Of a DNA stretch of 64,000 nucleotides, positions 46,124-53,674 are shown piece by piece. Location of the stretch: positions 124,001 to 188,000 of the forward strand of contig NZ_FNEV01000001.1 of NCBI RefSeq assembly GCF_900100295.1, read 5' to 3'. The translations under genes and the position numbers were made by a program. Origin of the DNA: Salimicrobium halophilum. GTDB taxonomy: Bacteria > Bacillota > Bacilli > Bacillales > Halobacillaceae. Under the pieces are notes generated by a model. It saw nothing but the letters and a program-made list of their open reading frames with translations, was not told the DNA's origin and searched no databases. Position 1 is the stretch's first letter. Each line of letters begins with the position of its first letter.

Positions 46124-46276
46124 ATGAAGACAATGGATTATATCCGGTATCTGACAGAGAATTCTTTAAAGTATCTGGAGCAACCGGAAAAACGACAGAA
46201 GAAGAGACGTCTCCGTTCTTTCAGATTCTGGTTCGGAGATCTTTGGGTCATCAGCCGATATTTCTTTCGTAAATAG
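46124..46276 (+). CDS. yqzE: YqzE family small basic protein
   Basis: A 50-aa plus-strand gene whose product begins MKTMDYIRYLTENSLKYLEQP and ends WVISRYFFRK; the middle is very basic. This fits the YqzE family found near comG genes. AAAGGAGGGG lies 7 nt before the ATG. It is divergent from comGA and shares its 135-bp upstream region, so it could be co-regulated, but this is untested. Function is unknown. Confidence 0.82.
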   Translation: MKTMDYIRYLTENSLKYLEQPEKRQKKRRLRSFRFWFGDLWVISRYFFRK

Positions 46277-46325
46277 CCCGTGTGGGGGGACGCCGAACGG
46301 GTGTGCTTCAGTGACTTGTCGCCAT

Positions 46326-47114
46326 TCACTTTCGATCCATAAGATTGTTGTGTGTCGTTTCTGTCATATAGAAAATCCCCCTATTCTCTTCTTGCAAATA
46401 AACGGCCGGTTCCAGCCGTCTTTGCAGTTCTTCGTGTTGCTGAGTGTACCAATTCATATCCATTCCCTCTTTTTTATGGAACTCTTCGATGATCCGTTTC
46501 TCTGTTTCCCGTTTTTCGAGAGCTCGCTCTGCCCATTCGTGCTTCTGTTTCCCGATATGGTCTTCCATATAGCTGGTCAAACGCTTTACGGCATTCTTTT
46601 CCGGGATGATAGGCCGGATGGGGTACGTATAGTAGGATGGTTCCGATTCCCATTCATAGTTCCTGATGTGACTCAAAAAATTCCACCTGAAAGCCCCGGT
46701 CAGTAAGTGGATCCCTATATTCAGGCATTGCACGGTCCTTGTTATCCCTTTGTAAGTGATGGAGAAATGACAGAGTAACCATGGATGAAGTCCTTCTTTC
46801 CTTCGGTTATCGGTCGTCTTCTCGTAGACGGTAGTTTTCCTCCCTTTGTTCGTCGTGTACGTATAGAGCTTATGAAGGTGAGGGGAACCGGCGTGGATGA
46901 AAAGTTTCCCCTTTTGATCTGTTGTGGTATAAGTCAGTTTGGAAGGGACTCCTTCTGCATTCATCTTCTCGATGTAATGCCAATAGAACGGTCGATTCAT
47001 GAGCGCTTTATCGAGTTCCTTGGTTAAGGTTACCTCCCATTCTTCGTCTGCGGTTTCTTCCCACCTGGCTCCGAATAGTTGGTAAAATTGTTTGACGAAC
47101 TGAATGCTTTCCAT
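46326..47114 (-). CDS. yqhG: YqhG family protein
   Basis: A 262-aa soluble protein of the YqhG family, which has no known function. Its C-terminal part is strongly charged and helical (residues 195-262). It follows yqhH with 2 bp between them, the same pair as next to gcvT in B. subtilis. This adjacency suggests joint action with the SNF2-type helicase. The start shows MESIQFVKQFYQLFGARW. Confidence 0.88.
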   Translation of the reverse strand: MESIQFVKQFYQLFGARWEETADEEWEVTLTKELDKALMNRPFYWHYIEKMNAEGVPSKLTYTTTDQKGKLFIHAGSPHLHKLYTYTTNKGRKTTVYEKTTDNRRKEGLHPWLLCHFSITYKGITRTVQCLNIGIHLLTGAFRWNFLSHIRNYEWESEPSYYTYPIRPIIPEKNAVKRLTSYMEDHIGKQKHEWAERALEKRETEKRIIEEFHKKEGMDMNWYTQQHEELQRRLEPAVYLQEENRGIFYMTETTHNNLMDRK

Positions 47115-47116
47115 AA

Positions 47117-48598
47117 TTAGTCCTCCTCCTGATTCACAAGAAGCTTTTCCATCTTGCCAATGGTGTGATGGAATGTTTTCGTTTTCTGGAGCAAACGATG
47201 GAACATGACTTCTTCGATCGTTTCCTCGAGTATCGGATAAAGGATTTCCACGTCATGTTCCTGTCCATATCGATGGATTCTCCCGATGCGCTGTTCAAGC
47301 TTCATCGGGTTCCAGGGCAAGTCATAATGAATCATCCGACTGCAAAATTGCAGGTTGATCCCCTCGGCAGCTGCATCGGTGGCAATCAGCACTTGGGCTT
47401 TCTGCTCGAACAACCTTGTCATCCATTCCCGCTTGCTTTTTTTGAATTTCCCATTAAAAGGAACCGAGCTTATCCCGTACTTTTGGAAGAACCATTGTAA
47501 ATAGAGTTGAGTCGCCTTGAATTCTGTGAAAAGAACGTACTTCTCTTCACTGTTTTTCAGCAGATTCTTCGTAAATATAGCCTTCGAGTGATGGAGTTCT
47601 CGGGTGAGTGTCTGGATCAGGGAAACCGCCTTGTCTCTTTCTTCCGGTTTCAGTTTCGGCAGCACTCCCTGTAATGAATAGATGAAAGCCGGCAGGGAGG
47701 AGCAGAACTCCCTTTTCAGCATGATATTCGTAAACGCGGGCTGGTCTTTGAGTAAGCCATCAATTTGACTGTAGACATGTTTCTCTTTTTCATGAAGCAG
47801 GATGGGTTCCTGTCGGATGTTTCTTTCTGAGGGAGAGAATTGGATTTCTCTCCTGTTGTGACGGACCATCACCTGCTTTAACAACTGATTGATGTGGGAC
47901 GTATCTTTGGACGTTTTGTACTTCTTTTTGAACTCCTGGAGATTCCCGAGATAACCTGGTCTTAAAATCGAAGTAAGGTTGTAGACGTCCGTGATGGAAT
48001 TCTGCAGGGGAGTGGCTGTCAGCAACAGACAATACGTTTTAGAAATCGATGAAACGAACCGGAAATTCTTCGTCTGTTCATTTTTCAGGCGATGAGCTTC
48101 ATCGATGATCAGTAAGTCGTAGTCGATATCTTTGATGACCGAAGCATGTTTCTCCTGCTTGGCGTAATCAAGGGAAGAAATGGTGATGTCCCAGTTCTCC
48201 CAATCCGCGCTTTTCCTTGAAGGGGTGAAGGTTTGGATATAAAACGTGCCGGAAAGTTCTGACGCCCATTGATTTACGAGGGAGGCAGGCGCGAGAATCA
48301 ATACTTTCTTCACCATATTCCTTAGCAGATATTCCTTAAGGATAAGACCTGCTTCCATGGTTTTTCCCAAACCGACTTCGTCAGCAAGGATCGCCCTGCC
48401 TCCCATCGTATGTATCACCTTTTTTGCAGTGGAAAGTTGATGTTCCATAGGTGTGAATGTCGGAAGGTGCTTCATGCACTGCAACTCTTCCTTATGAAGA
48501 TGGGAATACTTATTCTCAATAGCAGTGCAGGCGAGGTTGAAAGTGTTCCAGTCGCTCAGGTTTTCCTCCTCGGATAATATGTCAGTGATGACTTTCAT
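47117..48598 (-). CDS. yqhH: SNF2-type DEAD/DEAH helicase YqhH
   Basis: A 493-aa SNF2/RapA-family ATPase. Motif I is LADEVGLGKTMEAG, motif II DEAH, motif III LLLTATPLQNS, motif V QVLIATDAAAEGINLQF and motif VI QRIGRIHRYGQ. The QRIGRIHRYGQ form is close to RapA, which recycles stalled RNA polymerase, but the large RapA N- and C-terminal domains are missing. The gene is divergent from gcvT, and its promoter lies close to that of the glycine riboswitch. Confidence 0.92.
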   Translation of the reverse strand: MKVITDILSEEENLSDWNTFNLACTAIENKYSHLHKEELQCMKHLPTFTPMEHQLSTAKKVIHTMGGRAILADEVGLGKTMEAGLILKEYLLRNMVKKVLILAPASLVNQWASELSGTFYIQTFTPSRKSADWENWDITISSLDYAKQEKHASVIKDIDYDLLIIDEAHRLKNEQTKNFRFVSSISKTYCLLLTATPLQNSITDVYNLTSILRPGYLGNLQEFKKKYKTSKDTSHINQLLKQVMVRHNRREIQFSPSERNIRQEPILLHEKEKHVYSQIDGLLKDQPAFTNIMLKREFCSSLPAFIYSLQGVLPKLKPEERDKAVSLIQTLTRELHHSKAIFTKNLLKNSEEKYVLFTEFKATQLYLQWFFQKYGISSVPFNGKFKKSKREWMTRLFEQKAQVLIATDAAAEGINLQFCSRMIHYDLPWNPMKLEQRIGRIHRYGQEHDVEILYPILEETIEEVMFHRLLQKTKTFHHTIGKMEKLLVNQEED

Positions 48599-48666
48599 AG
48601 TGAACCCCCCGGTATCATAGTAGTGAGAAAATTTAAAATTAAATGAAATGTAAGCCCTTCGTGTGG

Positions 48667-48672
48667 TATAAT
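48667..48672 (+). promoter_or_regulatory. -10 element of the gcv promoter
   Basis: A perfect TATAAT with TGG (extended -10) directly before it, about 60 bp ahead of the glycine aptamer. The -35 is poor. Confidence 0.6.
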
Positions 48673-48729
48673 GATATTGTTTTTAGTTTGGACTTTTTTC
48701 AAAAATACATACATGTGGCGGATGACTAT

Positions 48730-48902
48730 GGAGGGAGAGCCTGTATTCATGGAATACAGCGCCGAAGGAGCAAGCGGACCAAGCGAATCTCTCAGGCAAC
48801 AAAGACTTCCATAGGACGCAACTCTGGAGAGTGTCTGCGAGGGCAGGCCACCTACGAAGCAAGCGCCTGCAAGCGTTAAACTTTCTGGTTCAAGGACAGA
48901 GG
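48730..48902 (+). promoter_or_regulatory. Tandem glycine riboswitch of the gcv operon
   Basis: Two glycine aptamers in series. The first (about 48730-48810) has GGAGAGCC, GCCGAAGGAGCAA and AATCTCTCAGGCAA. The second (about 48811-48902) has ACTCTGGAGAG, CACCTACGAAGCAA and GGACAGAGG. The architecture is the well-known gcvT motif, placed ahead of glycine-cleavage genes. AGAGG at the end of aptamer 2 is also the 5' arm of the terminator, so glycine binding should prevent termination (an ON switch). Confidence 0.94.
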
Positions 48903-48933
48903 CTTTTCTTAAAAGGGAAAAGTCTCTTTTTTT
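48898..48933 (+). terminator. Riboswitch-controlled terminator ahead of gcvT
   Basis: AGAGGCTTTTC pairs with GAAAAGTCTCT around TTAAAAGG, followed by seven Ts. It ends 57 bp before gcvT. Confidence 0.87.
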
Positions 48934-48990
48934 ATGAAATGAATGAAAAAGCGGGGCTGCTTGAATTTCTTTATTAAGGAGGAGCAGAAC

Positions 48991-50094
48991 ATGACTAAAG
49001 GAAACAGATCACCCTTACACAGTGAATTTGTAAGAATGGGAGCAAAGCTCATCAATTTTGGCGGATGGGACATGCCGGTCCAATTCAGTGGGATCAAGGA
49101 AGAGCACAGGGCAGTAAGGGAGAAAGCCGGGTTGTTCGATGTGTCGCATATGGGAGAGATCATTGTGCGTGGTACTTCGAGCGTTTCCTTCCTCAACAAG
49201 ATGCTGACCAACGATGTGGAGAAACTCACTCCCGGGAAAGCGCAGTACACGATCATGTGTCAGGAGGATGGAGGGACGGTGGACGATCTGATCGTTTACC
49301 ATCTTAAAGAGAATGAATATCTGCTCGTCGTCAATGCTGCGAATAAAGAGAAAGATCTGCAATGGCTCGTCGATCATAACGAGGAAGGGGCAGAAGTAGT
49401 CGATTACTCGGAGCACTACGCCCAACTTGCCATCCAGGGACCACGGGCGGAAAAAATCCTGCAATCGATAACTGGAGAGAAGCTGGAAGATATCCGCTTC
49501 TTCCGTTTCCACCAGGAAGTCACATTTGAGGGCGTTGAAGGAAAGGCCATCGTTTCGAGAACAGGATATACCGGAGAAGACGGGTTTGAAATATACTTGC
49601 CGGCGGATGCTGCGGTTGATTTATGGAGGGCCTGCCTGGAATCCGGAAAAGAAGATGGCTTAGAGCCAGTCGGGCTCGGTGCGAGAGACACGCTGCGGTT
49701 CGAAGCTGCATTGCCTTTATATTCCCAGGAACTATCAGCATCCATATCTCCGATCGAAGCAGGTCTAGGATTCGCCGTTAAAGTGAAAAAGGAAACGGAC
49801 TTTATGGGGAAAGAAGTGCTTCAGCGTCAGAAGGAAAATGGTGTAGATAGGAAGCTTGTAGGAATTGAAATGATAGAGAAAGGAATCCCCCGTCATGGTT
49901 ACACGGTCTATGACGACAAGGACAGGGAAATAGGTTTCGTTACCAGTGGTACGCAATCCCCGAGTCTGCAAAAGAACCTCGGTTTGGCGCTTCTGGATCA
50001 GGCTTATACGGACGAAGGTCAGCATGTATATGTACAGGTGAGGAAAAAGCGGCTGGAGGCGAAAGTCGTGCCTAAGCCATTTTTTAAACGATAG
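48991..50094 (+). CDS. gcvT: Glycine cleavage system T protein (aminomethyltransferase)
   Basis: GcvT moves the aminomethyl carbon of glycine, held on GcvH, to tetrahydrofolate, with release of ammonia. It has 367 aa. Key phrases are GWDMPVQFSGIKEEH, DVSHMGEI, KAQYTIMCQEDGG and RTGYTGEDGFEIY. AAGGAGGA precedes ATG 48991; a longer frame to 48943 is not needed. The gene is first in gcvT-gcvPA-gcvPB, under the glycine riboswitch. Confidence 0.97.
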   Translation: MTKGNRSPLHSEFVRMGAKLINFGGWDMPVQFSGIKEEHRAVREKAGLFDVSHMGEIIVRGTSSVSFLNKMLTNDVEKLTPGKAQYTIMCQEDGGTVDDLIVYHLKENEYLLVVNAANKEKDLQWLVDHNEEGAEVVDYSEHYAQLAIQGPRAEKILQSITGEKLEDIRFFRFHQEVTFEGVEGKAIVSRTGYTGEDGFEIYLPADAAVDLWRACLESGKEDGLEPVGLGARDTLRFEAALPLYSQELSASISPIEAGLGFAVKVKKETDFMGKEVLQRQKENGVDRKLVGIEMIEKGIPRHGYTVYDDKDREIGFVTSGTQSPSLQKNLGLALLDQAYTDEGQHVYVQVRKKRLEAKVVPKPFFKR

Positions 50095-50106
50095 GAGGAG
50101 AATGGG

Positions 50107-51456
50107 ATGGAATTCAGGTATTTGCCGATGACAGAAGAAGATAAAACGGACATGCTTAAAACGATTGGCGTGGAGTCCACAGATGAGTTGTTTTCAGATA
50201 TTCCGCCAGAAGTGAAGCTTGACCGGGAAATGAAATTGAAGCCTCCGGAAAATGAATATTCTTTGACGGAAGAAATGAGACGATTATCTTCAAAAAACAG
50301 TGACATACGTCAGTATGTTTCTTTTCTTGGAGCAGGGGTGTACGACCACCATATACCTTCTGTAGTCGATCACGTCATTTCCAGATCTGAATTTTATACA
50401 GCGTATACGCCTTATCAGCCAGAGATTTCTCAGGGAGAGCTGCAGGCCATTTTTGAATTTCAGACGATGATCGCTGAATTGACAGCCATGGATCTGGCCA
50501 ACTCCTCCATGTATGACGGGGGAACGGCTCTTGCGGAAGCGATCACTCTGGCGGCTTCCCAGACGAAAAAGAAAAAGATCCTTTTATCGGAAAGTATACA
50601 TCCTGATTCCAAGGAAGTGATTGGCACGTACGCCAAAGCTCATAACCTTGAGCTGGTGATGATCGGGGAGAATAATGGGACCGTGTCGATCGATGAGCTT
50701 GACGAGCATCTCAGCGATGATGTGGCTGCCGTGGCTGTTCAATATCCGAACTTTTACGGTCAGGTCGAACCGCTCGGAGAGGTGAAAAGCAAAATAGAGG
50801 AAAAAGCGAAGAAAGCGATGTTCGTCGTATCGGCCAATCCGCTCGCGCTTGGATACCTTACGCCTCCCGGGGCATTCGGAGCTGATATTGTCGTGGGGGA
50901 TACTCAGGTATTCGGCATACCGGCCCAATTCGGAGGTCCTCATTGTGGGTATTTCGCCGTTACGAAAAAACTGATGAGGAAAGTGCCGGGACGTCTCGTA
51001 GGAGAAACGGTAGATGAAAACGGAGAGCGTGGATTCGTCCTGACTTTACAGGCTCGTGAACAGCATATAAGAAGAGAAAAAGCGACATCGAATATATGCT
51101 CCAACCAGGCTTTGAACGCGTTGGCATCGAGTGTGGCCATGACCTCCCTCGGCAAAGAAGGATTGTACCAGATGGCGAAGATGAACATCCAAAAAGCGAT
51201 GTACATGAAGAACCGCCTGGAATCGGAGGGGTTGACGGTTATGTTCGATGGTCCATTTTTCAACGAGCTTGTGGTGCAGTTACCTCAGTCTGTGAAGGTA
51301 GTGAACGAACGGCTTCATGAAGAAGGGATCATCGGTGGATTCGATATGAGGCGTGTGAATGAGAAATATGAAGATTGCATGCTTGTTGCGGTGACGGAAG
51401 TGAGATCCAGACAGGAAATCGAGAACTTTGCGAAGATAGTGGGAGGGATTTCATGA
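50107..51456 (+). CDS. gcvPA: Glycine dehydrogenase (decarboxylating) subunit 1
   Basis: The N-terminal half of the P protein, as a separate 449-aa subunit (the split form seen in Bacillus). It starts [18 protein letters not shown] and includes [18 protein letters not shown] and [19 protein letters not shown] (shortened here as residues 95-115). It forms the alpha2beta2 enzyme with GcvPB. The stop overlaps the gcvPB start (ATGA). Confidence 0.97.
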   Translation: MEFRYLPMTEEDKTDMLKTIGVESTDELFSDIPPEVKLDREMKLKPPENEYSLTEEMRRLSSKNSDIRQYVSFLGAGVYDHHIPSVVDHVISRSEFYTAYTPYQPEISQGELQAIFEFQTMIAELTAMDLANSSMYDGGTALAEAITLAASQTKKKKILLSESIHPDSKEVIGTYAKAHNLELVMIGENNGTVSIDELDEHLSDDVAAVAVQYPNFYGQVEPLGEVKSKIEEKAKKAMFVVSANPLALGYLTPPGAFGADIVVGDTQVFGIPAQFGGPHCGYFAVTKKLMRKVPGRLVGETVDENGERGFVLTLQAREQHIRREKATSNICSNQALNALASSVAMTSLGKEGLYQMAKMNIQKAMYMKNRLESEGLTVMFDGPFFNELVVQLPQSVKVVNERLHEEGIIGGFDMRRVNEKYEDCMLVAVTEVRSRQEIENFAKIVGGIS

Positions 51457-52916
51457 ATAACGGAGCGTATCCTTTGATATTCGAACGCAGCAGGAGCGGA
51501 CGGACGGGTTTCAGTTTGCCTCAAAATGATGTAGAAGAGATGGATGTGGATGGTTTATTCGATGAGGACTATAAAAGGAAGGAAAAAGCTGACTTGCCGG
51601 AAGTGAGTGAACTTCAGCTTATAAGGCATTATACTGGCCTCTCCTCGAGGAACCATGGAGTGGACACAGGCTTCTATCCTCTGGGGTCCTGCACGATGAA
51701 ATATAATCCGAAAATAAATGAAGACGTAGCACGGCTCCCGGGCTTCAGTCATATTCACCCCTTTCAGGAGGAAAGTACCGTCCAGGGGGCGTTACACTGG
51801 ATGTATGACCTGCAGGAATCCTTATCCGAGATCACCGGAATGCATACCGTCACTCTTCAGCCGGCTGCCGGGGCTCAGGGAGAGTGGACAGGACTGATGA
51901 TGATCAGGGCGTATCATGAGGAACGCGGAGACACAGGGAGGACCAAAGTGATTGTACCGGATTCGGCACATGGGACGAATCCTGCTTCAGCTACGGTGGC
52001 GGGATTTGAAGCTGTTACGGTAAAAACGGATGAGCGTGGGCTGGTGGATATCGAAGATTTGAAACGCCTCGTGGATGAACATACAGCAGCGTTGATGCTC
52101 ACGAACCCGAATACCCTGGGGCTTTTCGAGGAAGATATTGTCGAGATGGCTACGATTGTTCACGATGCCGGCGGGAAACTTTATTACGACGGCGCGAACC
52201 TGAATGCGATTCTGGGATACACAAGGCCGGGAGACATGGGCTTTGATGTCGTCCACCTCAACCTTCACAAAACGTTTACCGGTCCTCACGGGGGAGGGGG
52301 CCCTGGATCAGGGCCTGTAGGAGTGACGGAAGAGCTGGAACCTTATCTTCCGAAGCCTTTACTCGTAAAACAAGAAGATGGATACGGGTTCGAGTACGAA
52401 CGGCCTCAATCGATAGGTCGTGTGAAACCTTACTATGGAAATTTCGGCATCAATCTTCGTGCGTACACGTATATACGTACGATGGGCGCCGAAGGACTGA
52501 AGCGTGTCAGTGAATATGCGGTCCTGAACGCCAATTATATGATGAGAAGACTGGAGAAATCCTTTGAACTTCCTTACAGCCAGCACTGTAAGCACGAATT
52601 CGTCCTATCGGGGAGTATCCAGAAGAAATTGGGGGTACGTACGCTTGATATGGCGAAACGTCTCCTCGATTTCGGTTACCATCCTCCTACGATCTATTTT
52701 CCGATCAACGTAGAAGAAGCTATGATGATAGAGCCTACAGAGACAGAGGCGAAAGAAACGTTGGATGATTTCATAGACACGATGGAACGGATTGCAGAAG
52801 AAGCAGAGCACGATCCTGAAAAAGTACAGGAAGCTCCCTTCACGACAGTCGTGGGAAGATTGGACGAAACGACAGCTGCAAGAAAACCCGTGTTGAAATA
52901 TCAGCCTGAAGAATGA
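51453..52916 (+). CDS. gcvPB: Glycine dehydrogenase (decarboxylating) subunit 2
   Basis: The C-terminal, PLP-bearing half of the P protein (487 aa). The Lys that binds PLP lies in [17 protein letters not shown]. Other markers are [13 protein letters not shown] and [16 protein letters not shown] 51453 overlaps the gcvPA stop by four bases; a frame from 51375 is inside gcvPA and rejected. The operon has no gcvH here, so the lipoyl carrier must be encoded elsewhere. Confidence 0.97.
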   Translation: MNNGAYPLIFERSRSGRTGFSLPQNDVEEMDVDGLFDEDYKRKEKADLPEVSELQLIRHYTGLSSRNHGVDTGFYPLGSCTMKYNPKINEDVARLPGFSHIHPFQEESTVQGALHWMYDLQESLSEITGMHTVTLQPAAGAQGEWTGLMMIRAYHEERGDTGRTKVIVPDSAHGTNPASATVAGFEAVTVKTDERGLVDIEDLKRLVDEHTAALMLTNPNTLGLFEEDIVEMATIVHDAGGKLYYDGANLNAILGYTRPGDMGFDVVHLNLHKTFTGPHGGGGPGSGPVGVTEELEPYLPKPLLVKQEDGYGFEYERPQSIGRVKPYYGNFGINLRAYTYIRTMGAEGLKRVSEYAVLNANYMMRRLEKSFELPYSQHCKHEFVLSGSIQKKLGVRTLDMAKRLLDFGYHPPTIYFPINVEEAMMIEPTETEAKETLDDFIDTMERIAEEAEHDPEKVQEAPFTTVVGRLDETTAARKPVLKYQPEE

Positions 52917-52920
52917 AATG

Positions 52921-52962
52921 AAAAAACGCATGGAATCCAAATGTTGATTCCATGCGTTTTCT
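52921..52962. terminator. Bidirectional terminator between gcvPB and yqhL
   Basis: AAAACGCATGGAATC pairs with GATTCCATGCGTTTT around CAAATGTT, with T runs on both strands. Confidence 0.88.
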
Positions 52963-52966
52963 TAGG

Positions 52967-53347
52967 TTATTTTTTTGCTTTAATTTTCCCTGACCATTTC
53001 TTGAAGCCGCCCTGAAGGTGATTCAAATCTTCATACCCTTTCTTGTTCAACAACATAGCTGCTCTCGTCGATCTTGCACCGCTTTGACAATAGAGATAGA
53101 CGGGCTTGTCCTTTCTTATTTCGGCAGTACGGTTGCGCATCTGGGATAACGGAATATTGCGTGCTCCCAGAATGTGACCACCGTCAAATTCTTTCGGTTC
53201 ACGGACATCGATCAGTTGTGCTTTACGATATCCCTGCTTGAACTCATCTTCAGTCAATGTCGTCAGGATCTTTTTCGATTTGATATATCGGTAAATGGAA
53301 AAGGCAATAAAAGCTACGATAATAGCCAAAAGTATCCACCAACTCAT
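52967..53347 (-). CDS. yqhL: Membrane-anchored rhodanese-domain protein (YqhL)
   Basis: The 126-aa protein has an N-terminal membrane helix (residues 2-21) and a single rhodanese domain with active-site Cys in YLYCQSGARS. The phrase QLIDVREPKEFDGGHI begins the domain. It may transfer sulfur or act in thiol chemistry near the membrane. GAGGGGGT on the minus strand favours ATG 53347; the longer frame to 53509 has no supporting ribosome site. The position next to gcvPB matches yqhL of B. subtilis. Confidence 0.9.
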   Translation of the reverse strand: MSWWILLAIIVAFIAFSIYRYIKSKKILTTLTEDEFKQGYRKAQLIDVREPKEFDGGHILGARNIPLSQMRNRTAEIRKDKPVYLYCQSGARSTRAAMLLNKKGYEDLNHLQGGFKKWSGKIKAKK

Positions 53348-53564
53348 AAGTCGAACCCCCTCGATAAAAATTGTTCCTCGTCTATTATAAGGAGTTCCCT
53401 CGGCAATTTCAAAGATTTCTTTCCGGGCATGCCAGCATTTGTTATGCAAGGCACAAATTCTTTTAAAAAAATGACTGATTTCGGCAATATCTTCGGATAC
53501 CTCTCTCAAAAGAAAAAAAATAAACGATTACGTAGTTGACAAATTTCCACTTATTCGTTCAACA

Positions 53565-53635
53565 ACACAATATATTGTGCTTTTTTTAAATAAAAACACA
53601 ATATATTGATTAAGTTTTTGTGTGTGTGGTATGTT
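53565..53635 (+). promoter_or_regulatory. Two NrdR boxes and promoter ahead of nrdJ
   Basis: ACACAATATATTGTGC (53565-53580) and ACACAATATATTGATT (53596-53611) match the NrdR box. Their starts are 31 bp apart, about three helical turns. A promoter reads TTGATT (53606-53611, inside box 2), an 18-bp spacer, TGG and TATGTT (53630-53635). NrdR bound to the boxes would cover the -35. This is strong evidence for NrdR repression of the reductase gene. Confidence 0.85.
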
Positions 53636-53674
53636 ACTAATTAGGCAGAAAGATTTCGTAAAGGAGAGGGTAGT

